Of a stretch of DNA of 27,963 bases, positions 8,566 to 16,359 are shown piece after piece; positions within the stretch are counted from its first letter, which is position 1; the number at the start of each line of letters is the position of its first letter. Origin of the DNA: Bacteroidota bacterium. GTDB lineage: Bacteria; Bacteroidota; Bacteroidia; J057. The notes below the pieces were generated by a model. That model worked only from the letters and a program-made list of their open reading frames with translations. It had not been told where the DNA came from and made no database searches. Made by a program: the position numbers and the translations under genes. Location: NCBI GenBank assembly GCA_963169475.1, contig CAUJFT010000255.1:1-27963 (forward strand). Direction: 5' to 3'.

Positions 8566-9174
8566 TTAATAAAAATAAAGCCTAATTCCGAGTATGACCG
8601 CAAATAAAATAAGTAACGTTCCCGCGGCTTTATAGATATATCCTAAGTGGTTAGGGGTTAATATCCTTTTGATTTTTTCGGCGAATATTACTTTGAGTGT
8701 ATCTGTTGTAAAGATTCCAAGAAGGGTACCGGCAAGGTATATGTTTCCGGATACTTCGCCGTATTGCTGGATTGCCCGTGTAGAAACCCCTACCCAAATT
8801 AGAAATACAAAGGGATTTACAAAATTTACGAGGAAGCCTTTGGTGAAATAACCTAAGTAGTCAGAAGTAGTAATGTTGATTTCATTGCGTTTACTTAGCC
8901 CAGGATTTAAAAGGTAGTTTGACCCCATACCAATAAGCAAAATAACCCCCGCTACTCCCATGTATAAGACATAGTTCTTGTGTTGTAGTAAGGCTTGCGC
9001 TCCTGATTTTGATAAGATTACGCATACTATATCGCTGATAATAATCCCCCACGCTACTGCCCACCCAGACTTAAATCCAAACTGAAATGCTGCCTGTAAT
9101 AAGGTAAATAATACCGGACCAATGAAAATAATCATGGATAAACCCAGTAAATAGCCCTCTCCAAAAGCAATCAT
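8566..9174 (-). CDS. LysE-family amino acid/metabolite exporter
   Basis: A small inner-membrane exporter of the LysE/RhtB superfamily. The 202 residues form about six hydrophobic segments. The family pattern is visible near the start (GEGYLLGLSMIIFIGPVLF, then QAAFQFGFKSGWAVAWGIIISD), followed by a second half with GFLVNFVNPFVFLIWVG. Members export lysine, arginine, threonine, homoserine lactones or similar compounds; the substrate here is unknown. The gene is divergent from the endonuclease I gene and converges on gdhA. Confidence 0.85.
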   Translation of the reverse strand: MIAFGEGYLLGLSMIIFIGPVLFTLLQAAFQFGFKSGWAVAWGIIISDIVCVILSKSGAQALLQHKNYVLYMGVAGVILLIGMGSNYLLNPGLSKRNEINITTSDYLGYFTKGFLVNFVNPFVFLIWVGVSTRAIQQYGEVSGNIYLAGTLLGIFTTDTLKVIFAEKIKRILTPNHLGYIYKAAGTLLILFAVILGIRLYFY

Positions 9175-9209
9175 TTCGTTTTATGTTTAAGTTTAAATAA
9201 AAATTTAAG

Positions 9210-9217
9210 CAAAAATA
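9210..9217 (-). promoter_or_regulatory. Probable -7 box of the LysE-family gene
   Basis: On the minus strand this reads TATTTTTG, an exact TAnnTTTG box, about 36 bases before the start codon. No TTG lies at the right distance upstream, so only the -7 element is supported. Confidence 0.4.
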
Positions 9218-9256
9218 GAAGTTTATTTCGGAAATTTGTATTCCAATTTAATAAAT

Positions 9257-10918
9257 ATGAATCGAATCTTACTATTAATCATGTGGGCTTGCCTAAATTA
9301 TGCTTATGTATCTGCCCAAATACTAACTGCCTCGCAGCCGATATTATCCTTTGGCAGTGTTAATGAACTTGCACCGGATAGTATGCAGGTGTTTATCAAA
9401 AATAATGATAATGTCATGGTTCAGGTTACAGATGCCGTTCTTTTGCAGGACCCCTATAATCATCAGGTATGGTCAATTTCAAATAATAATTTTTCGATTA
9501 CTCCCGGCGATTCTGTAGGGGTATGGGTGAAGTTTCAGCCGATACATAATATTTTTCACAATGCAGAATTATTGTTCTTAAATGATGCGAAAAGAGGTCC
9601 CGTTAGAATAGACCTTCAAGCGCAAGGTAGTTATAGTAAACCCTATTATAATACTACCACTAATAAAAGCCAAGAAAGCCTTAAAACTACATTGAAAACG
9701 CTGCTTGGCACGAGCTATGTAGATTTGGGCTATAATGGAGCGCGTGACGCTATGTATATGACGATAGACAATCAGAAGGTGAATGGACAAGGAGCTAGTG
9801 TCAATACCGTTGAATGCGTTTATACAGGAAGACTCGCCACTAATTACGCCAACCGACAAGAAGCACAAGCCCAAAATTTTAATACGGAGCATACTTTCCC
9901 TCAGTCTCTGTTTAGTAGCAATCAGCCTATGCTTTCGGATTTATTTCATATTTTTCCTTCAGATGAAGTAGCCAATAATGTAAGGGGTAATTTACCCTTT
10001 GGAACTGTTTCTTCGGGAGCGACTTGGTCTGTAGGCGGTTCTAAAGGAAATGGTACAATTTTTGAGCCGCGTGATTATCATAAGGGGAAAGCCGCTAGAG
10101 CTTTATTGTATTTTGCGATAAGATATCAAGACTATAGCTGTTTTGTGAAAGGGCAAGAGGCTTCGCTTCGTCAATGGCACTCCCTTTATCCCCCCGATGC
10201 CGTAGAGCAAAGCAGAAATAACGCTATTTCAGCAGTACAAAATAACCGAAACCCTTTTGTAGATTATCCGCAATTTATCGAACGTATTTCAGCAGTAACC
10301 ACTTGTCAGACCGCTACCGAAACGCCTTTGGTTTCAGTACTCTTTCCAGAAACACTTATTGACTACGCGGATTTGGAGATTGATACAGATAATACTTATC
10401 ATTATCAAATTGTAAATGATGGAACCGATACACTTCAGATTTTTAACCTTAATCTCAATACCCCTAATTTTAATTTTACAAACGGAACCGGCGTAAATAC
10501 TAGTATCTTACCCGGAGAATCATTGCCGATAAGTATTACCGCGAATTTACCCGCTATCGGGCTTGCTTCGGATACTCTTTCCCTTCAAACTAATGTTTCA
10601 ACAACATCTGTCAAAATTCCTATCATTGCTAACGGTATTAATAGCGTAGCAATCACCCCTTCGCTACTGACAACCTCTAATATTTACCCCAACCCGGTTA
10701 CAGAGGGTATTTTGACGGTTTCTTATCCATTATGGTCAGGAAAAGAACTTACCATGGGTATTTATGCCTCTGATGGAAAAATTTTGAGGCGTGAAACCCT
10801 TGATTTTACCGGAAAAAAAGAATGGAATGTACAAGCACTTCCTGCTGGTATCTATCATATTCTGGTAACCAATACTCAATCTGGTGAATGTGTTTCCGGA
10901 GGGTTTATCGTACGGTGA
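9257..10918 (+). CDS. Secreted endonuclease I with T9SS sorting domain
   Basis: A non-specific extracellular nuclease of the EndA/NucM (endonuclease I) family. A signal peptide covers residues 1-20 (MNRILLL... ending VSAQ). A beta-sandwich of choice-of-anchor/ASPM-SPD-2-Hydin type follows at about 25-130, then the nuclease domain. Its core is YTGR, NTEHTFPQS with H212 as the likely catalytic base, SDLFHIFPSD, and NNVRGNLPFG. Many relatives have H-H-I-F where this has F-H-I-F. A second beta-sandwich lies near 370-460, and a T9SS C-terminal domain starts at IYPNPV and ends GGFIVR. The frame is open back to a TTG at 9236, but the ATG at 9257 starts a proper signal peptide. GAAATTTG at 9231-9238 resembles a -7 box and overlaps the TTG, which argues against the longer start. 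Confidence 0.93.
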   Translation: MNRILLLIMWACLNYAYVSAQILTASQPILSFGSVNELAPDSMQVFIKNNDNVMVQVTDAVLLQDPYNHQVWSISNNNFSITPGDSVGVWVKFQPIHNIFHNAELLFLNDAKRGPVRIDLQAQGSYSKPYYNTTTNKSQESLKTTLKTLLGTSYVDLGYNGARDAMYMTIDNQKVNGQGASVNTVECVYTGRLATNYANRQEAQAQNFNTEHTFPQSLFSSNQPMLSDLFHIFPSDEVANNVRGNLPFGTVSSGATWSVGGSKGNGTIFEPRDYHKGKAARALLYFAIRYQDYSCFVKGQEASLRQWHSLYPPDAVEQSRNNAISAVQNNRNPFVDYPQFIERISAVTTCQTATETPLVSVLFPETLIDYADLEIDTDNTYHYQIVNDGTDTLQIFNLNLNTPNFNFTNGTGVNTSILPGESLPISITANLPAIGLASDTLSLQTNVSTTSVKIPIIANGINSVAITPSLLTTSNIYPNPVTEGILTVSYPLWSGKELTMGIYASDGKILRRETLDFTGKKEWNVQALPAGIYHILVTNTQSGECVSGGFIVR

Positions 10919-10952
10919 TTGCAAATTAGACCATTCATTGCAAAAACGCTAA

Positions 10953-10991
10953 GGCTATTTTGGCGGGCTTTGCTTGAAAACCAAATTAGCC
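10953..10991. terminator. Hairpin between convergent genes, possible bidirectional terminator
   Basis: GGCTATTTTGG at 10953-10963 pairs with CCAAATTAGCC at 10981-10991 with one mismatch and a 17-base loop. It lies between the ends of the endonuclease and antiporter genes, where a shared terminator is expected. There is no T run on either side, so a rho-independent mechanism is doubtful. Confidence 0.4.
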
Positions 10992-11033
10992 CTATTTGAA
11001 GAGAAGTAGGAAACAGAGACTTGTTTTTGCGGT

Positions 11034-12293
11034 TTATGCAAGTAGCAGATAGGTGGCAATCCCTGCAAAGTATGCTAATGCGGCGGGTATGGTAATTTTT
11101 TTCATATACCAGCCGAAGGTTATGTGTTCCATGCCCATTACGGCTACGCCTGCTGCCGAACCGATGATGAGTATGCTCCCGCCTGTGGCAGCACAGTAAT
11201 TAATAAGTTGCCAAAGGTGGTTATCTGCGGGGTAAGTAGAGAGGTCAAACATTCCTTGTGTAGCGGCAACCAAGGGTACATTGTCCACAATGCTTGAAGT
11301 TAATCCGATGGCGATTGCTACAATATCTAAGTTACCAATGGTGTTTTTCATCCATATCGCTAAGCCTTCAAGGACTCCGACCACTTCAAGGCTTCCTACG
11401 GCAAGGAGTATTCCTAAGAAAAATAATATACTTGGAGTATCTATTTTGGTGAGTGCGTGGGCAACGGAGTACACTTTTTTTTCCTCTGTATCTTTGTCTT
11501 TATGAATGATTTCGGATACTATCCAAACAAGTCCAAGAGAAAGCATCATACCGAGATAAGGAGGAAGATGCGTAAGCGTTTTGAATACCGGAACAAATAG
11601 AAGGGCAAGTACTCCGGTAATGAGCATGACTAATGACTTATCGGCTTCAGTCCTTGTTTGGCTAAGTTGTTGGTTTTGAGTGTGTAGTTTTTCGCCTCTT
11701 AGCGTATATGAGAAGTATAGCATTGCGGTGGTTAATCCTACAAATGCAGGGAGTATAAGATGAGTAAAAGTACTGAATGGCGAAATTTGTCCGCCAATCC
11801 ATAGCATTGTGGTAGTAACGGGTCCAATGACAGACCACGCGCTGGAGTTTACAGCAATTACTACTAATCCGGCAAATATTTTGCGTTGTTCATTGCCTGA
11901 AATTAGTTTTCGGAGTAGCGTAATCATTACAATGGCTGAGGCAAGGCTATCTAAGACAGCGGAAAGAAAAAAGGAGAGGATTCCGATTATCCATACTAGT
12001 TTTACGACGCTCTGCGTCTGAATTTTATCAGTAATGATGGTAAAGCCTTTATGCGAATCCATTAATTCTACGATGGTCATAGCTCCAAGCAGAAAAAAAA
12101 GAATTTCTGATATTTCGCTTAGATGTGCAGCAAGTTCGTCATTTACGTGCTTAGTGTCATGGCTACCTAGCATAAATACCGTCCAGCATAATACACCTGT
12201 GAGTAAGGCAGAAGCGGTTTTATTTAGTCGGATAGGGTGTTCAAATATTATCGCCGCATAGCCAAGAATAAAAACAAAGATTAATGTTAGCAT
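11034..12293 (-). CDS. nhaD: NhaD-type Na+/H+ antiporter homologue with altered core residues
   Basis: An inner-membrane transporter of the NhaD/ArsB ion-transporter superfamily. There are about 11-12 hydrophobic segments in 419 residues. Family landmarks are clear: LLGAMTIVELMDSHKGF, SAVLDSLASAIVM, VTTTMLWIGGQ and SSIVDNVPLVAA (D337, N338). Two positions differ from the NhaD motifs as I remember them: L-D-N is here L-D115-S116, and I-G-D-V-T-T-T is here I-G-P158-V-T-T-T. The lost aspartate is in the region considered essential for ion exchange, so activity or ion choice may differ. The gene starts 21 bases after the glycosyltransferase stop, which suggests co-transcription. Upstream TAGCTTTG could be an extra promoter. 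Confidence 0.85.
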   Translation of the reverse strand: MLTLIFVFILGYAAIIFEHPIRLNKTASALLTGVLCWTVFMLGSHDTKHVNDELAAHLSEISEILFFLLGAMTIVELMDSHKGFTIITDKIQTQSVVKLVWIIGILSFFLSAVLDSLASAIVMITLLRKLISGNEQRKIFAGLVVIAVNSSAWSVIGPVTTTMLWIGGQISPFSTFTHLILPAFVGLTTAMLYFSYTLRGEKLHTQNQQLSQTRTEADKSLVMLITGVLALLFVPVFKTLTHLPPYLGMMLSLGLVWIVSEIIHKDKDTEEKKVYSVAHALTKIDTPSILFFLGILLAVGSLEVVGVLEGLAIWMKNTIGNLDIVAIAIGLTSSIVDNVPLVAATQGMFDLSTYPADNHLWQLINYCAATGGSILIIGSAAGVAVMGMEHITFGWYMKKITIPAALAYFAGIATYLLLA

Positions 12294-12309
12294 TTTTTGT
12301 ATTTTGGGG

Positions 12310-12317
12310 CAAAGCTA
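12310..12317 (-). promoter_or_regulatory. Possible internal -7 box before nhaD
   Basis: The minus strand reads TAGCTTTG, matching TAnnTTTG, across the stop of the glycosyltransferase gene and 17 bases before the nhaD start. The nearest upstream TTTG is 23 bases away, slightly far. It could give nhaD separate expression within the operon, or be chance. Confidence 0.25.
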
Positions 12318-13166
12318 AGAAAATTTTGCGATTAGCTTGGCAAACCATGATTGTTTTTGCATGGAAGTATATAGTTTTTCGGGATCAATGTTAGAGAGAG
12401 AAGGGAGTATTTCTTCCAAGGGCTTATCTTTATTTTCCTCAAAAAAGATTTTCAAATGGGTACGAAAGTCTTTAAAAAACCAATAATGATATATTTCATC
12501 GTCAGCAGTTTCCGGGCTTCGGTCTAATGAGAAGAAATAAGTAAAGGCGATTTGTTCCATTACATGTTTAGGGTATGTGGCATAGAGTTCGTCAGAGAGT
12601 GCAAGAATGAGAGAAATTGTTTCTCTTATTTGGGTGGTATTAAAGCCAAGTACCCCAGCATTGAATAGGGTAAGGTCATAGGGAATCGTAACTTTTTGGT
12701 TTAAAAAGTACGGATGTTTTTTGAAAAATCGGCGAAGTTTTTGGGATAATGGGTCTAATTCTGTAGTAAGTTTCCCCTCTAATTTGTGCATTAGGAGTCC
12801 TTGTGCTTTTTTTTCGAGTAGCCTAATGGGGGAGCTTCTAAAAACGGTGTCAGTATCTAAGTAAATCACCTCTCCTTCATATTTCATAATGACCTCTTCA
12901 ATCATTTTAATCTTTACTCTATGAATAAACGGAGGGCTTCCTTTCCATTGCTGAATTGTCTCTCTATCGAGTTCCCGATATTGTATTTCTGTGGGGAGCA
13001 ATGTTTTTAGGTATGAGATATTGTCCGTGTATATTAAAATTTGAAAAAGAGAGGTTGGATTTTTTTCGATTCTGTATAAAGATAATACGGAGTAAATCGC
13101 TTCATGTAGAAAATGGAGAGAGCCGTAAGCCTGGTATAGGAGTAGTGGTTTGTTTTCGGGGTTCAT
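12315..13166 (-). CDS. GT8-like nucleotide-diphospho-sugar transferase
   Basis: A putative cytoplasmic glycosyltransferase with a GT-A fold. The sequence VIYLDTDTVF carries the metal-binding D-x-D (D104, D106), and a later NAGVLGFN is the usual motif following in such enzymes. There is no signal peptide or membrane segment. The 283 residues are typical for a single GT-A domain. Donor and acceptor are unknown. Context is an outer-membrane protein gene 61 bases upstream and nhaD 21 bases downstream on the same strand, which does not point to a particular glycan. The start ATG at 13166 has no Shine-Dalgarno sequence. Confidence 0.75.
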   Translation of the reverse strand: MNPENKPLLLYQAYGSLHFLHEAIYSVLSLYRIEKNPTSLFQILIYTDNISYLKTLLPTEIQYRELDRETIQQWKGSPPFIHRVKIKMIEEVIMKYEGEVIYLDTDTVFRSSPIRLLEKKAQGLLMHKLEGKLTTELDPLSQKLRRFFKKHPYFLNQKVTIPYDLTLFNAGVLGFNTTQIRETISLILALSDELYATYPKHVMEQIAFTYFFSLDRSPETADDEIYHYWFFKDFRTHLKIFFEENKDKPLEEILPSLSNIDPEKLYTSMQKQSWFAKLIAKFS

Positions 13167-13227
13167 ATTGGGCTTATTTTTGAGTTTTTGGAGAGATTGG
13201 AGACAAGTTGAGTTGATTTATTTTTTG

Positions 13228-13920
13228 TTAGAAAGAATATCCTATCCCTACAGAAAGTTGATGATTCAAGCGGAAGCGGCGAATATACCATATATGATAT
13301 TGTAAGGCAGGAGCATCTTTTCCAATTTGAGGCTGGGCGAGGAGGTCAGTATAAAGAAAAGGCATTTTATGTACAACCATGTACCCTCTGTATCCTATTT
13401 CACCAAACAGCCCTCTGGGCTTTACCCCTAATCTCCACCCTGCGCCGAAACTTAAAAACTGCATTTTCCATTTGTCTTTTGCTTCTTTACCATCTCCGTA
13501 GGTAACTGCTAAACGCGGAGCCGCCGTTCCTGCACCTATTTCGGCAAAGGCATTTCTGCCGGTATTGCTCATATATACTCTCCCCGATGCTCCAAAGCCC
13601 CAATAGGAATAACGTCCTTGCGAACGCATGTTTTGGTCTGCCGAATCCCATTTAACGGTATTTCCCATTCCGAATACGTCAAAAGAGCCTTGCCAATGTT
13701 TTTTTCCGTACCCGAATCTTGTCATCCACCCCGCAAATCCGTTGCTTTCATATAATCCGTTTAGCCCAAAGAATTTTGCTTTGTCGGGTTGAGAATGCCA
13801 GAATTGGGAAGTTTTTTTGAGGGTATCCTCTTCGGGATACCAAGGGTTGGATTGTCCGTAAATCCATGAGGTGAGGCTCAAAGATATTAAAAAAATCAAA
13901 ATAACGGATTTCATTTTCAC
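13228..13920 (-). CDS. Outer-membrane beta-barrel protein, function unknown
   Basis: A 230-residue exported protein. Residues 1-22 are a signal peptide (MKMKSVILIF... ending IYGQ). The rest is rich in Gly and aromatic residues in alternating strands, such as RYSYWGFGASGRVYM and GLFGEIGYRGYMVV, and it ends in SVGIGYSF with the terminal phenylalanine typical of barrel proteins. No family was recognised. It is small, so an 8-strand barrel is plausible. It is the first gene of the minus-strand block that continues into the glycosyltransferase. Of the two adjacent methionines (M1, M3), either could be the start. Confidence 0.75.
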   Translation of the reverse strand: MKMKSVILIFLISLSLTSWIYGQSNPWYPEEDTLKKTSQFWHSQPDKAKFFGLNGLYESNGFAGWMTRFGYGKKHWQGSFDVFGMGNTVKWDSADQNMRSQGRYSYWGFGASGRVYMSNTGRNAFAEIGAGTAAPRLAVTYGDGKEAKDKWKMQFLSFGAGWRLGVKPRGLFGEIGYRGYMVVHKMPFLYTDLLAQPQIGKDAPALQYHIWYIRRFRLNHQLSVGIGYSF

Positions 13921-13940
13921 CTTTTATCGTATATTTGGGG

Positions 13941-13948
13941 CAAAATTA
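13941..13948 (-). promoter_or_regulatory. Probable -7 box of the outer-membrane protein gene
   Basis: The minus strand reads TAATTTTG, an exact TAnnTTTG box, 20 bases before the start codon. No TTG at the usual -33 distance was found. Confidence 0.4.
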
Positions 13949-14113
13949 CATAAAAAATTGTTATCTTTGATAGCTTTTTATGGTTTCTTGGTTGTCATAG
14001 CATTTGAGAGGCAAAGCATTCATAGAAGGCATTTTCTTAATTTTGAGAAACCAGAAAGATTGATGTTTTTTGTGAATTTTATTTTATAACTTATAAATTT
14101 TTTGAGATTACTT

Positions 14114-14614
14114 ATGCGTCCATACATTATTTTAGTTCCTGTAATCATAGCGGGTATATTTGCACTGACTGCGTTTAGTAATTTGTGTAATCCTGAAACG
14201 GGAAATTTTACGATTAAAGGCAAGGTGTTTTTTACCTCGGATTATTGTGGGGGTGCTGCTCCGTCTCCCGAAGTATTAGAAAAACTGAAAGAAGAAAAAA
14301 TTTTTGCTACACAAATGCTTTATGTGAAAAAATGGAATGAGAATTTTCAGAATGAGGCTGTTTTTAAGGAGATTACTACTAATGAGAATGGCGTTTTTTC
14401 TGTGGTTCTACCCAAGGGAAAATACGGGCTATTTGTCAAGGAGAAAACCCAAGATTTCTCTACCGGTATTATGGCTAAGTTTGGAAATACTCCAAAGTGT
14501 AAAGCATGGCAAAACACCCCCGATATTGTACTTGATGTGGTGAAAAAGTCTAAAAAGCTACAAACTTTTCGCTTTCGTCAGACGTGTAATGCTTGCCTGC
14601 CGCCAAGACCCTAA
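14114..14614 (+). CDS. Small cysteine-containing envelope protein, unknown function
   Basis: I do not recognise a named family. Residues 4-22 are a hydrophobic signal or anchor segment. The rest is soluble, and GKVFFTSDYCGG followed by TTNENGVFSVVLPKGKYGLFV looks like a carboxypeptidase-regulatory or transthyretin-like beta domain. Five cysteines are present (C25, C45, C129, C158, C161), the last two as CNAC in the tail ending LPPRP. An exported location with disulphides or a metal site is possible. The frame extends to a TTG at 14102, but the ATG at 14114 is the better start. The amidohydrolase gene begins 95 bases downstream on the same strand. Confidence 0.7.
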   Translation: MRPYIILVPVIIAGIFALTAFSNLCNPETGNFTIKGKVFFTSDYCGGAAPSPEVLEKLKEEKIFATQMLYVKKWNENFQNEAVFKEITTNENGVFSVVLPKGKYGLFVKEKTQDFSTGIMAKFGNTPKCKAWQNTPDIVLDVVKKSKKLQTFRFRQTCNACLPPRP

Positions 14615-14709
14615 TCTTTGGTGTGTAATAGTAGGGTTGGTAAAGTGTGTTTTTTGAGTAAATAGATTTTTGTTTGGTATCCTTAACTAATGTAGTGAGT
14701 CGTAAGCGA

Positions 14710-16359
14710 ATGAGGCATTTTGTTTGTTTGTGTTTGGTTGTATTGACAACGTTAATCGTTTCTTGTGATACGCGCCCAAAGGCTGATTTAATTGTATATC
14801 ATGCAAAGGTTTACACGGTGGACTCTGCTTTATCGGTTGTGGAGGCTTTTGTGGTAAGGGACGGAAAGTTTATTGAGATAGGCAAAAGTGAGGATTTATT
14901 GAAGCGATATAAAGCAGAATCACTGATAGATTTGGGGGGCAAATCGGTCTATCCGGGCTTTATAGACCCTCATTGTCATTTTTATTGGTACGGGAAATCC
15001 TTGAATGAAGTCTCTTTAACCGGGACGAGGTCTTTTCATGAAATTCTGGAGCGGGTAAAAGATTTTAGGAAGAAGAATCCTCATTTGGCGTGGATTAATG
15101 GCAGTGGGTGGGACCAAAATGATTGGGAGATAAAGGAGTTCCCTGATAGGGATAGTTTAGATATATATTTTCCGAATACTCCCGTTTGTATTCGTAGAGT
15201 AGATGGTCATGCTTTGCTTACCAACGCTAAGGGGTTGGAGCTTGCAGGTATTACCCCGGAAACAAAAGTAGCGGGAGGCGTTGTAGTGGTAAAAAACGGA
15301 AGATTGACCGGAGTACTTACCGATAATGCGATGAGTTTAATAGATAAGGTTATTCCTGAACCTACTGCGGTAGAAGTGAAAGAGTACCTTACGGAGGCGG
15401 AAAAAAATTGTTTTGCTAAGGGTTTGACAAGCTTGGGAGAAGCCGGGCTAGATAAAAAAATTATCGCGGCCATTGATGATTTGCACCAAGCGGAGATATT
15501 AAAGATGAAGTTATATGCGATGGTGATGGCGGATTCTTTGAATATGGCTTATTTTCTTAACAATGGATTTATACAAACCGATAGGCTTACTGTCCGTTCT
15601 TTTAAAATTTTTGGAGATGGTGCGCTGGGTTCAAGGGGTGCTTGTTTGTTAAGCCCTTATCATGATAGACCGAGAGAAAGCGGGGTTTTGCTTCGTAGCC
15701 CTAAGCAGTTGGATAGTATTATTGGTTTAATCGCTGCAAAAGGTTTTCAAGTTAATACGCATTGTATCGGAGATTCTGCCAATCGGACACTGCTAAGGAT
15801 TTATGGGAAGTACTTGGGGAGAGAGGGGAAGGAAAAGCGGTGGCGGATTGAGCATTGTCAGATAGTGTCGCCCGAAGACCGTGAGAAGTTTGTAAAATAT
15901 GGGGTTATCCCTTCTATACAACCTACCCACGCAACTTCTGACATGTATTGGGCTGGAGAAAGATTAGGCAAGGAACGATTGCTAACGGCATACGCCTATA
16001 AGAGCCTACTTAATGTGGCAGGAATGGTCGCTAACGGTAGCGATTTTCCCATCGAGGATATTAATCCGCTTTATGGTTTTCATGCAGCCATTGCAAGGCA
16101 AGATGCTAAGGGATTTCCAGAGGGGGGATTTCAGCCCCAAGATGCACTTAGCCGAGAAGAAGCACTCAAAGGTATGACGATATGGGCAGCCTATTCGCAG
16201 TTTGAAGAGAGGGTAAAGGGCAGTATTGAGGTGGGTAAATGGGCAGATTTTGTGGTTACAGATAGAGATATTATGGACGTTCCGGCAGATAAAATAAGAG
16301 AGACGAAGGTCTTATTTACTTTTTCTAACGGAGCAAGGGTGTTTGCTCAAAAATTATGA
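14710..16359 (+). CDS. Lipoprotein amidohydrolase of the YtcJ type (Amidohydro_3)
   Basis: A metal-dependent hydrolase of the amidohydrolase superfamily, close to YtcJ-type proteins; substrates of this group are mostly unknown. Residues 1-17 are a lipoprotein signal ending LIVSC, so the enzyme should be anchored in the envelope, which is less usual for this family. Metal and catalytic positions are visible: H88 and H90 in DPHCH, K299 in KIFGDG, H351 in NTHCIGD, H382 in IEHCQ, and D445 in GSDFP. The 549 residues are full length. The frame extends to a GTG at 14695 and a TTG at 14674, but the ATG at 14710 places the signal peptide correctly. Its stop overlaps the start of the next gene by 4 bases (ATGA). 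Confidence 0.88.
   Translation: MRHFVCLCLVVLTTLIVSCDTRPKADLIVYHAKVYTVDSALSVVEAFVVRDGKFIEIGKSEDLLKRYKAESLIDLGGKSVYPGFIDPHCHFYWYGKSLNEVSLTGTRSFHEILERVKDFRKKNPHLAWINGSGWDQNDWEIKEFPDRDSLDIYFPNTPVCIRRVDGHALLTNAKGLELAGITPETKVAGGVVVVKNGRLTGVLTDNAMSLIDKVIPEPTAVEVKEYLTEAEKNCFAKGLTSLGEAGLDKKIIAAIDDLHQAEILKMKLYAMVMADSLNMAYFLNNGFIQTDRLTVRSFKIFGDGALGSRGACLLSPYHDRPRESGVLLRSPKQLDSIIGLIAAKGFQVNTHCIGDSANRTLLRIYGKYLGREGKEKRWRIEHCQIVSPEDREKFVKYGVIPSIQPTHATSDMYWAGERLGKERLLTAYAYKSLLNVAGMVANGSDFPIEDINPLYGFHAAIARQDAKGFPEGGFQPQDALSREEALKGMTIWAAYSQFEERVKGSIEVGKWADFVVTDRDIMDVPADKIRETKVLFTFSNGARVFAQKL

Noticed and set aside
14608..14637. ACCCTA/TAGGGT inverted repeat after the small Cys protein
   Set aside because: Six pairs with an 18-base loop and no T run is too weak for a terminator.
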